A DNA stretch of 64,000 nt from Streptomyces bambusae (lineage in GTDB: Bacteria; Actinomycetota; Actinomycetes; Streptomycetales; Streptomycetaceae): assembly GCF_020532645.1 (NCBI RefSeq), contig NZ_JAJAUZ010000038.1, forward strand, positions 1 to 64,000, read 5' to 3'. The position numbers and the translations under genes are program-made. How positions within the stretch are numbered: position 1 is the stretch's first letter; each line of letters begins with the position of its first letter. Positions 9,919 to 18,038 of the stretch are shown in pieces. Under the pieces are notes generated by a model. It saw nothing but the letters and a program-made list of their open reading frames with translations, ran no database searches and was not told the DNA's origin.

Positions 9919-10899
9919 ATGACCATCAGCCCCGACGTGCTCGAAGAGACCCCGGAGGGAGCCGGCGATACGCCGGCGTCCGCCACGCTGGGTGGTGAGA
10001 GCAAGCGGTCGATCGAGCAGATCGCGCTGCTGATCTTCATCATCGTGCCGTTCCTGGCAGTGCTGGCGGCGGTGCCGCTGGCGTGGGGCTGGGGGGTGAG
10101 CTGGCTGGATCTGGGCCTGATGGTGTTCATGTACTTCCTGGCGTGCCACGGCATCACCATCGGGTTCCACCGGTACTTCACGCACGGTTCGTTCAAGGCG
10201 AAGCGGCCGCTGCGGATCGCGCTGGCGGTCGCGGGGTCGATGGCGGTGGAGGGGCCGCTGGTGCGGTGGGTGGCGGACCACCGCAAGCACCACAAGTTCT
10301 CGGACGCGGAGGGTGACCCGCACTCGCCGTGGCGGTTCGGCGAGACGGTGCCGGCGCTGCTGAAGGGCCTGTGGTGGGCCCACATCGGCTGGCTGTTCGA
10401 CGAGGAGCAGACCGACCAGCAGAAGTACGCGCCAGACCTGATCAAGGACCCGGCGATCCGCCGGATCTCCCGGGACTTCATCTACTGGACGATGCTGTCG
10501 CTGGCGATCCCCCCGCTGGTGGGCGGTCTGGTGACCATGTCGTGGTGGGGCGCGTTCACGGCGTTCTTCTGGGGCTCGCTGGTCCGGGTGGCGCTGCTGC
10601 ACCACGTGACCTGGTCGATCAACTCGATCTGCCACGCGGTGGGCAAGCGGCCGTTCAAGTCGCGGGACCGGTCGGGCAACGTGTGGTGGCTGGCGGTGCT
10701 GTCGTGCGGGGAGTCCTGGCACAACCTGCACCACGCGGACCCGACGTCGGCGCGGCACGGGGTGCTGCGCGGGCAGATCGACTCCAGCGCCCGGCTGATC
10801 CGCTGGTTCGAGCTGGCGGGCTGGGCCTCTGACGTGCGGTGGCCGTCGGACGCGCGGATCGATGCCCGGCGCAAGGAGAAAGCCGCGAACGCGGCATGA
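9919..10899 (+). CDS. membrane acyl-CoA (delta-9 type) fatty acid desaturase
   Basis: Di-iron membrane enzyme that inserts a double bond into acyl chains, adjusting membrane fluidity. The protein has 326 aa. The three histidine boxes are intact: HRYFTH (84-89), HRKHH (121-125) and HNLHH (268-272). Hydrophobic segments lie at about 34-58, 62-78 and 190-225. ATG 9919 follows an AGGGGA element. The stop codon overlaps the start of the tetR gene, so the two are translationally coupled. The redox partner is not encoded nearby. Confidence 0.95.
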   Translation: MTISPDVLEETPEGAGDTPASATLGGESKRSIEQIALLIFIIVPFLAVLAAVPLAWGWGVSWLDLGLMVFMYFLACHGITIGFHRYFTHGSFKAKRPLRIALAVAGSMAVEGPLVRWVADHRKHHKFSDAEGDPHSPWRFGETVPALLKGLWWAHIGWLFDEEQTDQQKYAPDLIKDPAIRRISRDFIYWTMLSLAIPPLVGGLVTMSWWGAFTAFFWGSLVRVALLHHVTWSINSICHAVGKRPFKSRDRSGNVWWLAVLSCGESWHNLHHADPTSARHGVLRGQIDSSARLIRWFELAGWASDVRWPSDARIDARRKEKAANAA

Positions 10900-11573
10900 T
10901 GGGTGACGTGGCGATCGACGGCAGCAGCAATCCAGGCAGTGACAAACCGCGGCGGGGCCGCCGGGTGCGGATGACGGGCGCCGAGCGGCGCCAGCAGCTT
11001 CTCGACATCGGTCGCACGCTGTTCGCGGAGAAGGGCTTCGAAGGCACGTCGGTGGAGGAGATCGCGGCCAAGGCCGGGGTGTCGAAGCCGGTGGTGTACG
11101 AGCACTTCGGCGGCAAGGAGGGCCTCTACGCGGTCGTCGTCGACCGGGAGATGCGCCAGCTGCTGGAGGGTGTGACCGGGGCGCTGACCGCGGGGCATCC
11201 GCGGGAGCTGCTGGAGCAGGCGGCGTTCGCTCTGCTGGACTACATCGAGAACTACACGGACGGCTTCCGGATCCTGGTCCGGGATTCGCCGGTGGCCCAG
11301 TCCACGGGCACGTTCGCCTCGCTGATCAGTGACATCGCCACGCAGGTCGAGGACATCCTGGGCCTGGAGTTCAAGGCCCGCGGCTTCGACCCGAAGCTGG
11401 CGCCGCTGTACGCGCAGGCGCTGGTGGGGATGGTGGCGCTGACCGGCCAGTGGTGGCTGGAGACCCGGCGCCCGAAGAAGGCCGAGGTGGCCGCTCACCT
11501 GGTGAACCTGGCGTGGCACGGGCTGGACGGCCTGGAGGCGAAGCCGCGGCTGGTGGGGCACCGCAAGAACTGA
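10896..11573 (+). CDS. TetR-family regulator coupled to the desaturase
   Basis: DNA-binding repressor of about 225 aa. The N-terminal HTH is clear: RRQQLLDIGRTLFAEKGFEG, then TSVEEIAAKAGVSKPVVYEHFGGKEGLY. The C-terminal ligand domain is helical. The ATG at 10896 overlaps the desaturase stop (ATGA), indicating coupling; GTG 10908 is an alternative start. The family commonly controls its own operon, so control of the desaturase through the palindrome at 9861-9880 in response to a lipid or acyl-CoA ligand is likely, but inferred. A strong terminator follows. Confidence 0.92.
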   Translation: MMGDVAIDGSSNPGSDKPRRGRRVRMTGAERRQQLLDIGRTLFAEKGFEGTSVEEIAAKAGVSKPVVYEHFGGKEGLYAVVVDREMRQLLEGVTGALTAGHPRELLEQAAFALLDYIENYTDGFRILVRDSPVAQSTGTFASLISDIATQVEDILGLEFKARGFDPKLAPLYAQALVGMVALTGQWWLETRRPKKAEVAAHLVNLAWHGLDGLEAKPRLVGHRKN

Positions 11574-11591
11574 GCGGAGCGTGCACGACGG

Positions 11592-11636
11592 GGGCGGCCC
11601 CGGGTCCCGGCGGGCCCGGGGCCGCCCTCCGTTTTT
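11592..11636 (+). terminator. terminator after desaturase-tetR operon
   Basis: GGGCGGCCCCGGG (11592-11604) pairs with CCCGGGGCCGCCC (11615-11627), followed by a TTTTT run (11632-11636). Confidence 0.9.
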
Positions 11637-11759
11637 CCGGCCGCGGCGGTGCGCCGCCGGGCCCCGGCCGGCTCCGGCGGCCGGATGCCCGAGTGGCCGA
11701 AAGGTTGTACGCGGCTGATCTTCTTTTTTCCGGTTCCGGCTGGCTAACCTCGGAATACG

Positions 11760-11852
11760 TTCCGGGGGACTCCTCACGCGCGCTGACGCCACGCGCGCGT
11801 TCCTGCCAGCACACGGCACTCCCCCGCCGAGACCGATTTCCCTGGGGGAATC
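11760..11852 (+). promoter_or_regulatory. 5' leader of FG-GAP gene 1
   Basis: A CCGGGGGACTCCTC stretch at about 11762 lies about 85 nt before the start codon, at nearly the same distance as the G-runs in front of paralogues 4 and 5. The leader ends in CTGGGGGAATC directly before the TTG start. The upstream AT-rich stretch (11714-11758, with TCTTCTTTTTTCC) may hold the promoter, but I cannot place -35/-10 boxes firmly. Confidence 0.4.
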
Positions 11853-13580
11853 TTGCACTCCACCCGTGCCACGCGCCGCGGCCTGGGCCGCGTCGCCGCC
11901 TGCACCGCCGTTGCGCTCGCCGCCGGCACCCTGCTGTCGGCCGTTCCCGCGTCCGCTGCCGGGAAGTCCCTGCCGCAGCCCGAGGTCACCCGGCCCAAGG
12001 CCGCGCAGCCGGCCTCGTACGCGCTGGTCAAGGCCAAGCCGCGGCTGGACTTCGACGCCGACGGCAAGAACGACATGCTGTACCGCTACGTCGACGGCTC
12101 GCTGGCGGTGCTGCCGGGCAACGACGGCGAGGAGTCCGAGTTCCTGATCGCCGGTTCGGCGACGCCCGGGTTCAAGGACGTCATCCCGGTCGGCCAGCTC
12201 GGCGGCGACGCCCGTCCCGAGCTGCTGACGCTGACCGCGTCGGGCCGTCTCTCGCTGGTCTCGGGCAACGGCCCGGCCGGCACCGGCGCGGCCACCTGGT
12301 CGGGCAACGGCTGGAGCATCTACAACAAGGTGGTCTCCCCGGGCGACCTCACCAAGGACGGCCGCCCCGACCTGCTGGCCCGTACCCCCTCAGGTGACCT
12401 GTACCTGTACAAGGGCACCGGGCAGCTGTCCGGCAAGCCGTTCGAGGCGCGGGTGAAGGTCGGCACCGGCTGGCACATCTACGACCAGATCGTCGGCACC
12501 GGCGACATGGACGGCGACGGCCTCGGCGACCTCGTGGCCAAGGACGTCAAGGGCTACCTGTACTCGTACAAGGGCTCCGGCGTCGCAGCCACCCCGTACA
12601 AGCCGCGGCTGAAGGTCGGCGCCGGCTGGAACATGTTCAACCAGGTCACCGCGCTCGACGACGTCACCGGTGACGGCCGCGCGGACATCGCGGGCCGCAC
12701 CCACGCGGGGAAGCTCTACCTGTACCCGTCCAAGGGCGGCGGCCTGTTCGGCGCGCGCAGCGAGCTGGCGACCGGCATGGAGTTCGTGAACCTGATGGTG
12801 GGCCAGGGCGGTGTCCCGGACTACGGCAAGGGCGCGCTGGCGTACTCCGTCGAGACCAGCGAAGGCGGCGACGACGGGAAGACCACCCAGCTGTTCACGC
12901 ACCTCGCGCTGACCAACGGCGAGTTCCTGCCCGCCGAGGAGTCGATCACCACCGGCCACGTGGACGGAGTGGGCTTCGTCGCGTACGCCTCCGGCCTCGA
13001 CGACACGAACACCCCGCACGCACTCATCGACAACGACTCCCTGTTCAACGCCAGCGTCCCGGGCAGCGGCACGATCCTCATCCCCGGCGAGGACGGCGTG
13101 ATGATGTCGGGCGAGCGGCAGCTCGGTCCGGGCGACCTGACCGGCGACGGCAAGGGCGACGTCCTCCAGGTCCACAGCGGGGTGCTCTACCTGTTCGCGG
13201 GCGACGGCACCGGCACCCGGATGACGCAGACCGTCAAGGTCGGCAGCGGCTGGAGCATCTACCGCGGCATCGCCGGCTCCGGTGACCTGACCGGTGACGG
13301 CCGTGCCGACGTGGTCGCCGTCGACAAGTCGAACAACCTGTTCCTGTACAAGGGCACCGGCACGGCCGCCACGCCGTTCGCGCCGCGCGTCCAGATCGCC
13401 ACGAACTGGACCGGCAGCCTCGCGGCCCCCGGTGACATCAACGGCGACGGCCGCGCGGACCTGGTGACCGCCAAGGACGGCGTCATGTACCGCGTGACGT
13501 CCACCGGCCTGACCGGCACCGCGCTGCTCTCCGCCCCGGTCAAGCTGGCCGGCGACTGGCCGGTCAAGTACCTGCGCTGA
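11853..13580 (+). CDS. secreted FG-GAP/VCBS beta-propeller protein 1
   Basis: Exported repeat protein, 575 aa. The signal peptide (to about residue 36) has the n/h-region shared by all five paralogues (GRVAACTAVALAAGTLL, cut after ASA). The mature part is a chain of about 50-residue blades, each with a calcium-type loop (DFDADGKND, GDLTKDGRPDLLAR, GDMDGDGLGDL, GDLTGDGRADVV) and a GxGWxxY motif. No catalytic domain is visible. The TTG start at 11853 follows GGGGGAATC; an ATG start does not fit the signal peptide. This is the most divergent of the five: the centre (ETSEGGDDGKTTQ) is unique and it lacks the IYxNLY tail. The function is unknown; binding of wall polymers, sugars or partner proteins is possible. 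Confidence 0.88.
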   Translation: MHSTRATRRGLGRVAACTAVALAAGTLLSAVPASAAGKSLPQPEVTRPKAAQPASYALVKAKPRLDFDADGKNDMLYRYVDGSLAVLPGNDGEESEFLIAGSATPGFKDVIPVGQLGGDARPELLTLTASGRLSLVSGNGPAGTGAATWSGNGWSIYNKVVSPGDLTKDGRPDLLARTPSGDLYLYKGTGQLSGKPFEARVKVGTGWHIYDQIVGTGDMDGDGLGDLVAKDVKGYLYSYKGSGVAATPYKPRLKVGAGWNMFNQVTALDDVTGDGRADIAGRTHAGKLYLYPSKGGGLFGARSELATGMEFVNLMVGQGGVPDYGKGALAYSVETSEGGDDGKTTQLFTHLALTNGEFLPAEESITTGHVDGVGFVAYASGLDDTNTPHALIDNDSLFNASVPGSGTILIPGEDGVMMSGERQLGPGDLTGDGKGDVLQVHSGVLYLFAGDGTGTRMTQTVKVGSGWSIYRGIAGSGDLTGDGRADVVAVDKSNNLFLYKGTGTAATPFAPRVQIATNWTGSLAAPGDINGDGRADLVTAKDGVMYRVTSTGLTGTALLSAPVKLAGDWPVKYLR

Positions 13581-13597
13581 GCCTCACCCGCACGGGT

Positions 13598-13630
13598 GTA
13601 CGGGGGCGCGCCGCCGGCGTGCCCCCGTAC
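13598..13630 (+). terminator. terminator after FG-GAP gene 1
   Basis: GTACGGGGGC (13598-13607) pairs with GCCCCCGTAC (13621-13630). A T-poor but pyrimidine-rich stretch follows. Confidence 0.7.
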
Positions 13631-13701
13631 CGCCCTGCTCTTTCCTCTCTCTTCCGCTCCGCACGCTGCTCCATCTCCGTACGCCGTCTCCAGGGGGAAC
13701 C

Positions 13702-15423
13702 TTGAACACTTCGCGTCCCGCGCAGCTCCGTCGCATCGCGGCCTGCACTGCCGTCGCTCTCGCCGCCGGTGCCCTGCTCGCCGGGCCGGCCACCGCGGCC
13801 GGGTCCGCGGACCGGCCGCACGCCGCGGCCGACCGGTCGGTGCCCTCGCTCGACGCCCGGCCGAAGCTGGAGCTGCCGCAGGGGGCCGCGCGCGGCACCT
13901 TCGCCGCCGGCGCGGACGGGGCCGCCCCGCGGTACGACTTCGACGCCGACGGGCAGGCCGACATCCTGTACCGGGCCATCGACGGCCACTACTACATCGC
14001 GCGTCCCCACCTCGGGATCGACGACGTCGAGCTCACCCTCGGCGAGAACGAGAACGTGGACTACAAGGACGTCATCCCGGTCGGCCGGGTGGACGCCGAC
14101 CGCTACGGCGACCTGCTGACCCTGACCACGGACGGCCGGCTGTCCCTGTACCGCGGCAAGTCCGCCGCGAACACGGACTTCACCCCGGTGTGGTCGGGCG
14201 GCGGCTGGCACGGCTTCAACAAGGTGCTCTCGCCCGGCGACCTGACCGGCGACGGCAAGGCCGACGTGCTGGCGCGCACCCACGACGGCGTGCTGTACCT
14301 GTACCAGGGCACCGGCAGCCTCACCACGCCGTTCAAGACCGCGCTGAAGATCGGCGGGGGCTGGCAGTACTACGACCACCTGGTCGGCACCAACGACGTC
14401 AACGGCGACAAGATCGCCGACATGGTGGCCCGCGACACCACCGGCAACCTCTTCACGTACCTGGGCACCGGCCAGGCCGCGGCGCCTTTCAAGCCCGCCC
14501 TGAAGACCGGTACCGGCTTCGGCATCTACAACCAGATCGTCGGCGTCGAGGACATCAGCGGCGACGGCCTGGGCGACCTGATGGCCCGGACCACCTCCGG
14601 CCAGATCTACTCGTACGCGGCCAACGGCTCGGGCGGCTTCAAGGCCCGTCTGGCGGGCGCCACCGGCTTCAACTACATCACCCAGTTCGCCGCCCAGGGC
14701 GGGGTCCCGGACTTCGGCCGCACCGAGCTGCTGGCGCGCGACACCGCGGGCACCCTGTTCTGGTACTACTCCAAGAACAACGGCACGCTGAGCAAGCGCG
14801 AGCAGATCAGCAAGACCGGCGGCTGGAAGGACGCGCGGATCACGTTCGCCTCCGCGCTCGCCCACAACAACAGCGGCGACCTGCTGCAGATCGCCAACGA
14901 CAAGCTGTACGTGAACGGTGACGCGCTCACCTCCGGCTGGAACATCTACAACCACCTGGTCGGCCCGGGCGACGTCTCCGGTGACGGCAAGGGCGACCTG
15001 CTGGCCCGCGACAAGAACGGGGTCCTGTACCTGTACCAGGGCAACGGCGCGGGCACCGGCTTCAAGACCCGGGTGAAGGTGGGCGCGGGCTGGAACGGCT
15101 TCACCAAGATCACCGGCGCCGGGGACCTGACCGGTGACGGCCGCGGCGACCTGCTGGCCCGGGCCGCCAACGGCGACCTGTACGTCTACCCGGGCACCGG
15201 GCAGGCGGGCTACCCGTTCAAGAAGGGCATCAAGGCGGGCACCGGCTACGGCATCTACAAGCAGCTGGTCGTGGCCGGGGACCTGACCGGTGACGGCCGC
15301 GCCGACGTGCTCGCGACCGACGCCGCGGGCACCCTGTGGCGCTACGACTCGTACGGCAACGCCAAGCTGACCGCCCGCACGAAGATCGGAACGGGTTACC
15401 AGATCTACTCGAACCTGTACTAA
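13702..15423 (+). CDS. secreted FG-GAP/VCBS beta-propeller protein 2
   Basis: Second paralogue, 573 aa. Signal peptide RRIAACTAVALAAGALLAGP with a cut near TAA|GS. About ten blade loops can be read, most of the form GDLTGDGKADVLAR followed by LYLYQGTG and PFKTxxKxGxGW. The sixth blade is atypical (GGVPDFGRTELLAR, then FWYYSKNNGTLSKR), a signature shared with paralogues 3 and 4. The chain ends IGTGYQIYSNLY, directly after the last blade, so nothing but repeats follows the leader. The start is TTG 13702 behind AGGGGGAACC. The loops match the D-x-x-G-D-G-x-x-D pattern of integrin-like FG-GAP calcium sites. Role unknown. Confidence 0.9.
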   Translation: MNTSRPAQLRRIAACTAVALAAGALLAGPATAAGSADRPHAAADRSVPSLDARPKLELPQGAARGTFAAGADGAAPRYDFDADGQADILYRAIDGHYYIARPHLGIDDVELTLGENENVDYKDVIPVGRVDADRYGDLLTLTTDGRLSLYRGKSAANTDFTPVWSGGGWHGFNKVLSPGDLTGDGKADVLARTHDGVLYLYQGTGSLTTPFKTALKIGGGWQYYDHLVGTNDVNGDKIADMVARDTTGNLFTYLGTGQAAAPFKPALKTGTGFGIYNQIVGVEDISGDGLGDLMARTTSGQIYSYAANGSGGFKARLAGATGFNYITQFAAQGGVPDFGRTELLARDTAGTLFWYYSKNNGTLSKREQISKTGGWKDARITFASALAHNNSGDLLQIANDKLYVNGDALTSGWNIYNHLVGPGDVSGDGKGDLLARDKNGVLYLYQGNGAGTGFKTRVKVGAGWNGFTKITGAGDLTGDGRGDLLARAANGDLYVYPGTGQAGYPFKKGIKAGTGYGIYKQLVVAGDLTGDGRADVLATDAAGTLWRYDSYGNAKLTARTKIGTGYQIYSNLY

Positions 15424-15435
15424 TTTCTCGGGGGT

Positions 15436-15484
15436 GCCCCGTTCGCGGTTCCGGACCTGATCCGGAACGGAACCGGAACGGGGC
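15436..15484 (+). terminator. hairpin after FG-GAP gene 2
   Basis: GCCCCGTTC (15436-15444) pairs with GAACGGGGC (15476-15484), with an inner GGTTCC/GGAACC stem. CCTCTTCGTG follows. Confidence 0.6.
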
Positions 15485-15524
15485 GCCTCTTCGTGTTCTC
15501 GGGGGAAACCACTGGGGGATTCAC

Positions 15525-17258
15525 GTGTCACAGAAGACGCAGACGCACCATAAGACTCTGGGCCGCATCGCGGCCTGCACCGCCGTGGCACTGGCCGCGG
15601 GCACCCTGCTGGCGGGCCCGGCGTCCGCCGCGGGCGACCGGCCGGACCGCGGGTTCGACACCACGGAGCACCTCGGCCCGCAGCAGCAGGTCGTGCAGCC
15701 CGGCCCGCTTCCGGAGGCCGCCGCGCCGCGCGGCACCTTCGCCGCCGCGGCCGGCGCCCGTACCGCCCCGCGCTTCGACGCGGACGGCGACGGCAAGGCC
15801 GACGTGCTCTACCGGGCCATCGACGGCCGGTACTTCGTGAACCCGGGCAGCGGGTCCAGCCCGTTCACCTACAAGGTGGGCCGCCCGGCGACGAACTTCG
15901 AGTACAAGGACGTCATCCCGGTCGGCAACCTGACCGGCGACAAGTCCACCGAGCTCCTGACGCTCAGCCCGGACGGCGCCCTGACGCTCTACCCGGGCGC
16001 GGGCCGCACCGGCACGTCCACCACCGCCCGCTGGTCGGGCCGCGGCTGGACGATGTACAACAAGATCATCGCGCCCGGCGACCTGACCGGCGACGGCAAG
16101 GCCGACCTGCTGGCGCGCACCCACTCGGGCGTGCTGTACCTGTACCCGAGCACCGGGAACGCCTCGGACCCGTTCAAGGCTCCGGTGAAGGTCGGCGCCG
16201 GCTGGCAGGCGTTCGACCAGCTGGTGGGCGCGGGCGACACCGACGGGGACGGCAGGGCCGACCTCGTGGTCCGCACGCCCGGCGGCGACCTGTACCGCTA
16301 CCCGGGCACGGGCAAGGCCTCCGAGCCCTTCGGGGCCCGCAAGAAGGTCGGCTTCGGCTACCAGACGTACAACCAGCTCGTCGGTGTGGACGACCGCAAC
16401 GGCGACGGCCTGGGCGACCTGATGGCCCGTACCGTCGGCGGCTCGGCCTACCTGTACCACTCGGACGGCAAGGGCGGCTTCAAGGCCCGCTCCTACGCCG
16501 GCGACCGCTGGAACGTGTCCACCAACTTCGCCGCCCAGGGCGCCGTTCCCGGCTTCGGCCGCAACGACCTCGTGGGCCGCGACGGTGCGGGCACGCTGTG
16601 GTGGTACTTCTCCAAGAACAACGGCACGCTGGGCGCCCGGCAGAAGCTGAGCAAGGACGGCGGCTGGCTGGGCGCCAACGTCAACTACGTCTCCTCGCTG
16701 GACAACGACAGCGACGGCGATCTGGTGGAGATCTGGAACGGCCACCTGTTCAAGGAGGCCACGGACATGGGTGCCGGCTGGGGCGTGTACAACGCGCTCG
16801 CCGGTGTCGGCGACCTGTCCGGCGACGGCCGCGGCGACCTGCTCGCCCGCGACCGCAGCGGCAACCTCTACCTGTACAAGACGCAGGGCGGCAAGCTGGC
16901 CCCGCGCATCAAGGTGGGCGCGGGCTGGGGCGGTTACAACAAGCTGGCCGGCGCCGGCGACATGACCGGCGACGGGCGCGCGGACCTGGTGGCCCGCGAC
17001 GGCCGCGGCAACCTGTACCTGTACCCGGGCACCGGCAACGCGAAGGCCCCCTTCGCCGGCCGCGTGAAGATCGGCACCGGCTACGGCGCCTACCGCCAGC
17101 TCGTCGTCACCGGCGACCTGAACGGCGACAGCCGCGCCGACCTGGTCGCCACCGACTCCTCGGGCAACCTCTGGCGCTACACCTCGTACGGCTCGGGCAA
17201 GCTCACCGCCCGCGCCAAGATCGGCACGGGCTACCAGATCTACGGCAACCTGTACTAG
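15525..17258 (+). CDS. secreted FG-GAP/VCBS beta-propeller protein 3
   Basis: Third paralogue, 577 aa. Signal peptide LGRIAACTAVALAAGTLLAG, cut near ASAAG. Blade loops run from DADGDGKADVLYR through GDLTGDGKADLLAR, GDTDGDGRADLVVR, DDRNGDGLGDLMAR and GDMTGDGRADLVAR to GDLNGDSRADLVAT. The atypical blade carries LWWYFSKNNGTLGAR, nearly the same as paralogue 2. It ends YQIYGNLY. This is the only member with a GTG start (15525), after CTGGGGGATTCAC. The neighbouring lipoprotein gene converges on it, with a terminator between. No enzyme motif is seen. Confidence 0.9.
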   Translation: MSQKTQTHHKTLGRIAACTAVALAAGTLLAGPASAAGDRPDRGFDTTEHLGPQQQVVQPGPLPEAAAPRGTFAAAAGARTAPRFDADGDGKADVLYRAIDGRYFVNPGSGSSPFTYKVGRPATNFEYKDVIPVGNLTGDKSTELLTLSPDGALTLYPGAGRTGTSTTARWSGRGWTMYNKIIAPGDLTGDGKADLLARTHSGVLYLYPSTGNASDPFKAPVKVGAGWQAFDQLVGAGDTDGDGRADLVVRTPGGDLYRYPGTGKASEPFGARKKVGFGYQTYNQLVGVDDRNGDGLGDLMARTVGGSAYLYHSDGKGGFKARSYAGDRWNVSTNFAAQGAVPGFGRNDLVGRDGAGTLWWYFSKNNGTLGARQKLSKDGGWLGANVNYVSSLDNDSDGDLVEIWNGHLFKEATDMGAGWGVYNALAGVGDLSGDGRGDLLARDRSGNLYLYKTQGGKLAPRIKVGAGWGGYNKLAGAGDMTGDGRADLVARDGRGNLYLYPGTGNAKAPFAGRVKIGTGYGAYRQLVVTGDLNGDSRADLVATDSSGNLWRYTSYGSGKLTARAKIGTGYQIYGNLY

Positions 17259-17285
17259 TCACCACCCGTACCGGTCACCACCTGA

Positions 17286-17322
17286 CGATGCCCCCGGCCG
17301 CCTCGGCGTGCCGGGGGCATCG
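17286..17322. terminator. bidirectional terminator, FG-GAP gene 3 / lipoprotein
   Basis: CGATGCCCCCGGC (17286-17298) pairs with GCCGGGGGCATCG (17310-17322), a 13-bp stem between convergent genes. Confidence 0.8.
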
Positions 17323-17366
17323 GCGCGTCCGGGCCGCCCGGCGGGGCCGTCGTCCGCCCCGTGCCG

Positions 17367-17780
17367 TCAGGCCGAGGTGGGCTTCGGCGAGGCCCCGCCC
17401 GGGGCCTCGCCCAGGGCGACGTACCAGCTGCCGCCCTCGCGGTCGAGGGTCAGCTTCGCCTTGTACTCCTTGCCGCCCTTACCGCGCGCCACCACATCGG
17501 CGCTGGCGAAGTCGGGCCCGAACTCGTGCCGGATGTCGGCCTTGGCCACCTTGAGCCCGAGGCCGCCGTGCCCCTTGATGAGGGTGGCGATCTCGTCACC
17601 GGCCTCGTTCCCGGGCGTCACCAGGTCCGCCATGGCGTCGGCGTCGCGGGAGTTGAGCGCCTCGACGTAGGCGTCCACCGCCGCCCGCTCGGACTCCGGC
17701 CCGTCCCCGCCGGACGAGCAACCGGTTCCCAGCACCAGTGCTCCGGCAACGAACAGGGCTCCGACGGTCCGCTTCTTCAC
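17367..17780 (-). CDS. small lipoprotein inside the FG-GAP cluster
   Basis: Predicted membrane lipoprotein, 137 aa. The start KKRTVGALFVAGALVLGTGC is a lipoprotein signal peptide with Cys at about residue 20, although the -3 residue is Gly rather than the usual Ala/Ser. The rest (YVEALNSRDADAMADLVTPG, then a beta-rich end ESGxWYVAL-like) resembles the NTF2-like/DUF4878 fold of small export-linked lipoproteins; that match is by eye. The GTG start at 17780 follows GGGGTGGTGGGG. It is the only gene on the opposite strand in the five-gene cluster and splits it between members 3 and 4. Confidence 0.8.
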   Translation of the reverse strand: MKKRTVGALFVAGALVLGTGCSSGGDGPESERAAVDAYVEALNSRDADAMADLVTPGNEAGDEIATLIKGHGGLGLKVAKADIRHEFGPDFASADVVARGKGGKEYKAKLTLDREGGSWYVALGEAPGGASPKPTSA

Positions 17781-17936
17781 GCCCCACCACCCCCGTATGC
17801 AACACAGTCCCCCTATGCCTATCCGAAACACGCAGCTCTCCGCACGCCCTTCCGGTCATGTGGCCCGATCCGGGCGGGAAGTGACGGAGAAGCACTTCTG
17901 GGGTTCGCGGCTCGGGGATACGCTGCTGGGACACGT

Positions 17937-18038
17937 CCCGGGGGGATGACGCCGCTGCGCGCCGTCGGTGTGGTCGGAGTGGGTGCGGGTGCGGCCGTGT
18001 CGCCCCCGTGCAGCTCTCTGTCCCAGGGGGGACCTTGA
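17937..18038 (+). promoter_or_regulatory. leader of FG-GAP gene 4 with a 30-codon upstream ORF
   Basis: The leader begins with CCCGGGGGGATGACGCCGCT (17937-17956), repeated almost exactly before FG-GAP gene 5. An ORF starting at its ATG (17946) encodes MTPLRAVGVVGVGAGAAVSP and ten more residues. It ends in a TGA (18036-18038) that overlaps the TTG start of FG-GAP gene 4 (18035). The overlap would couple translation. The reading frame is not kept in the gene 5 leader, so the conserved part may act as RNA or DNA rather than as a peptide. Confidence 0.45.
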
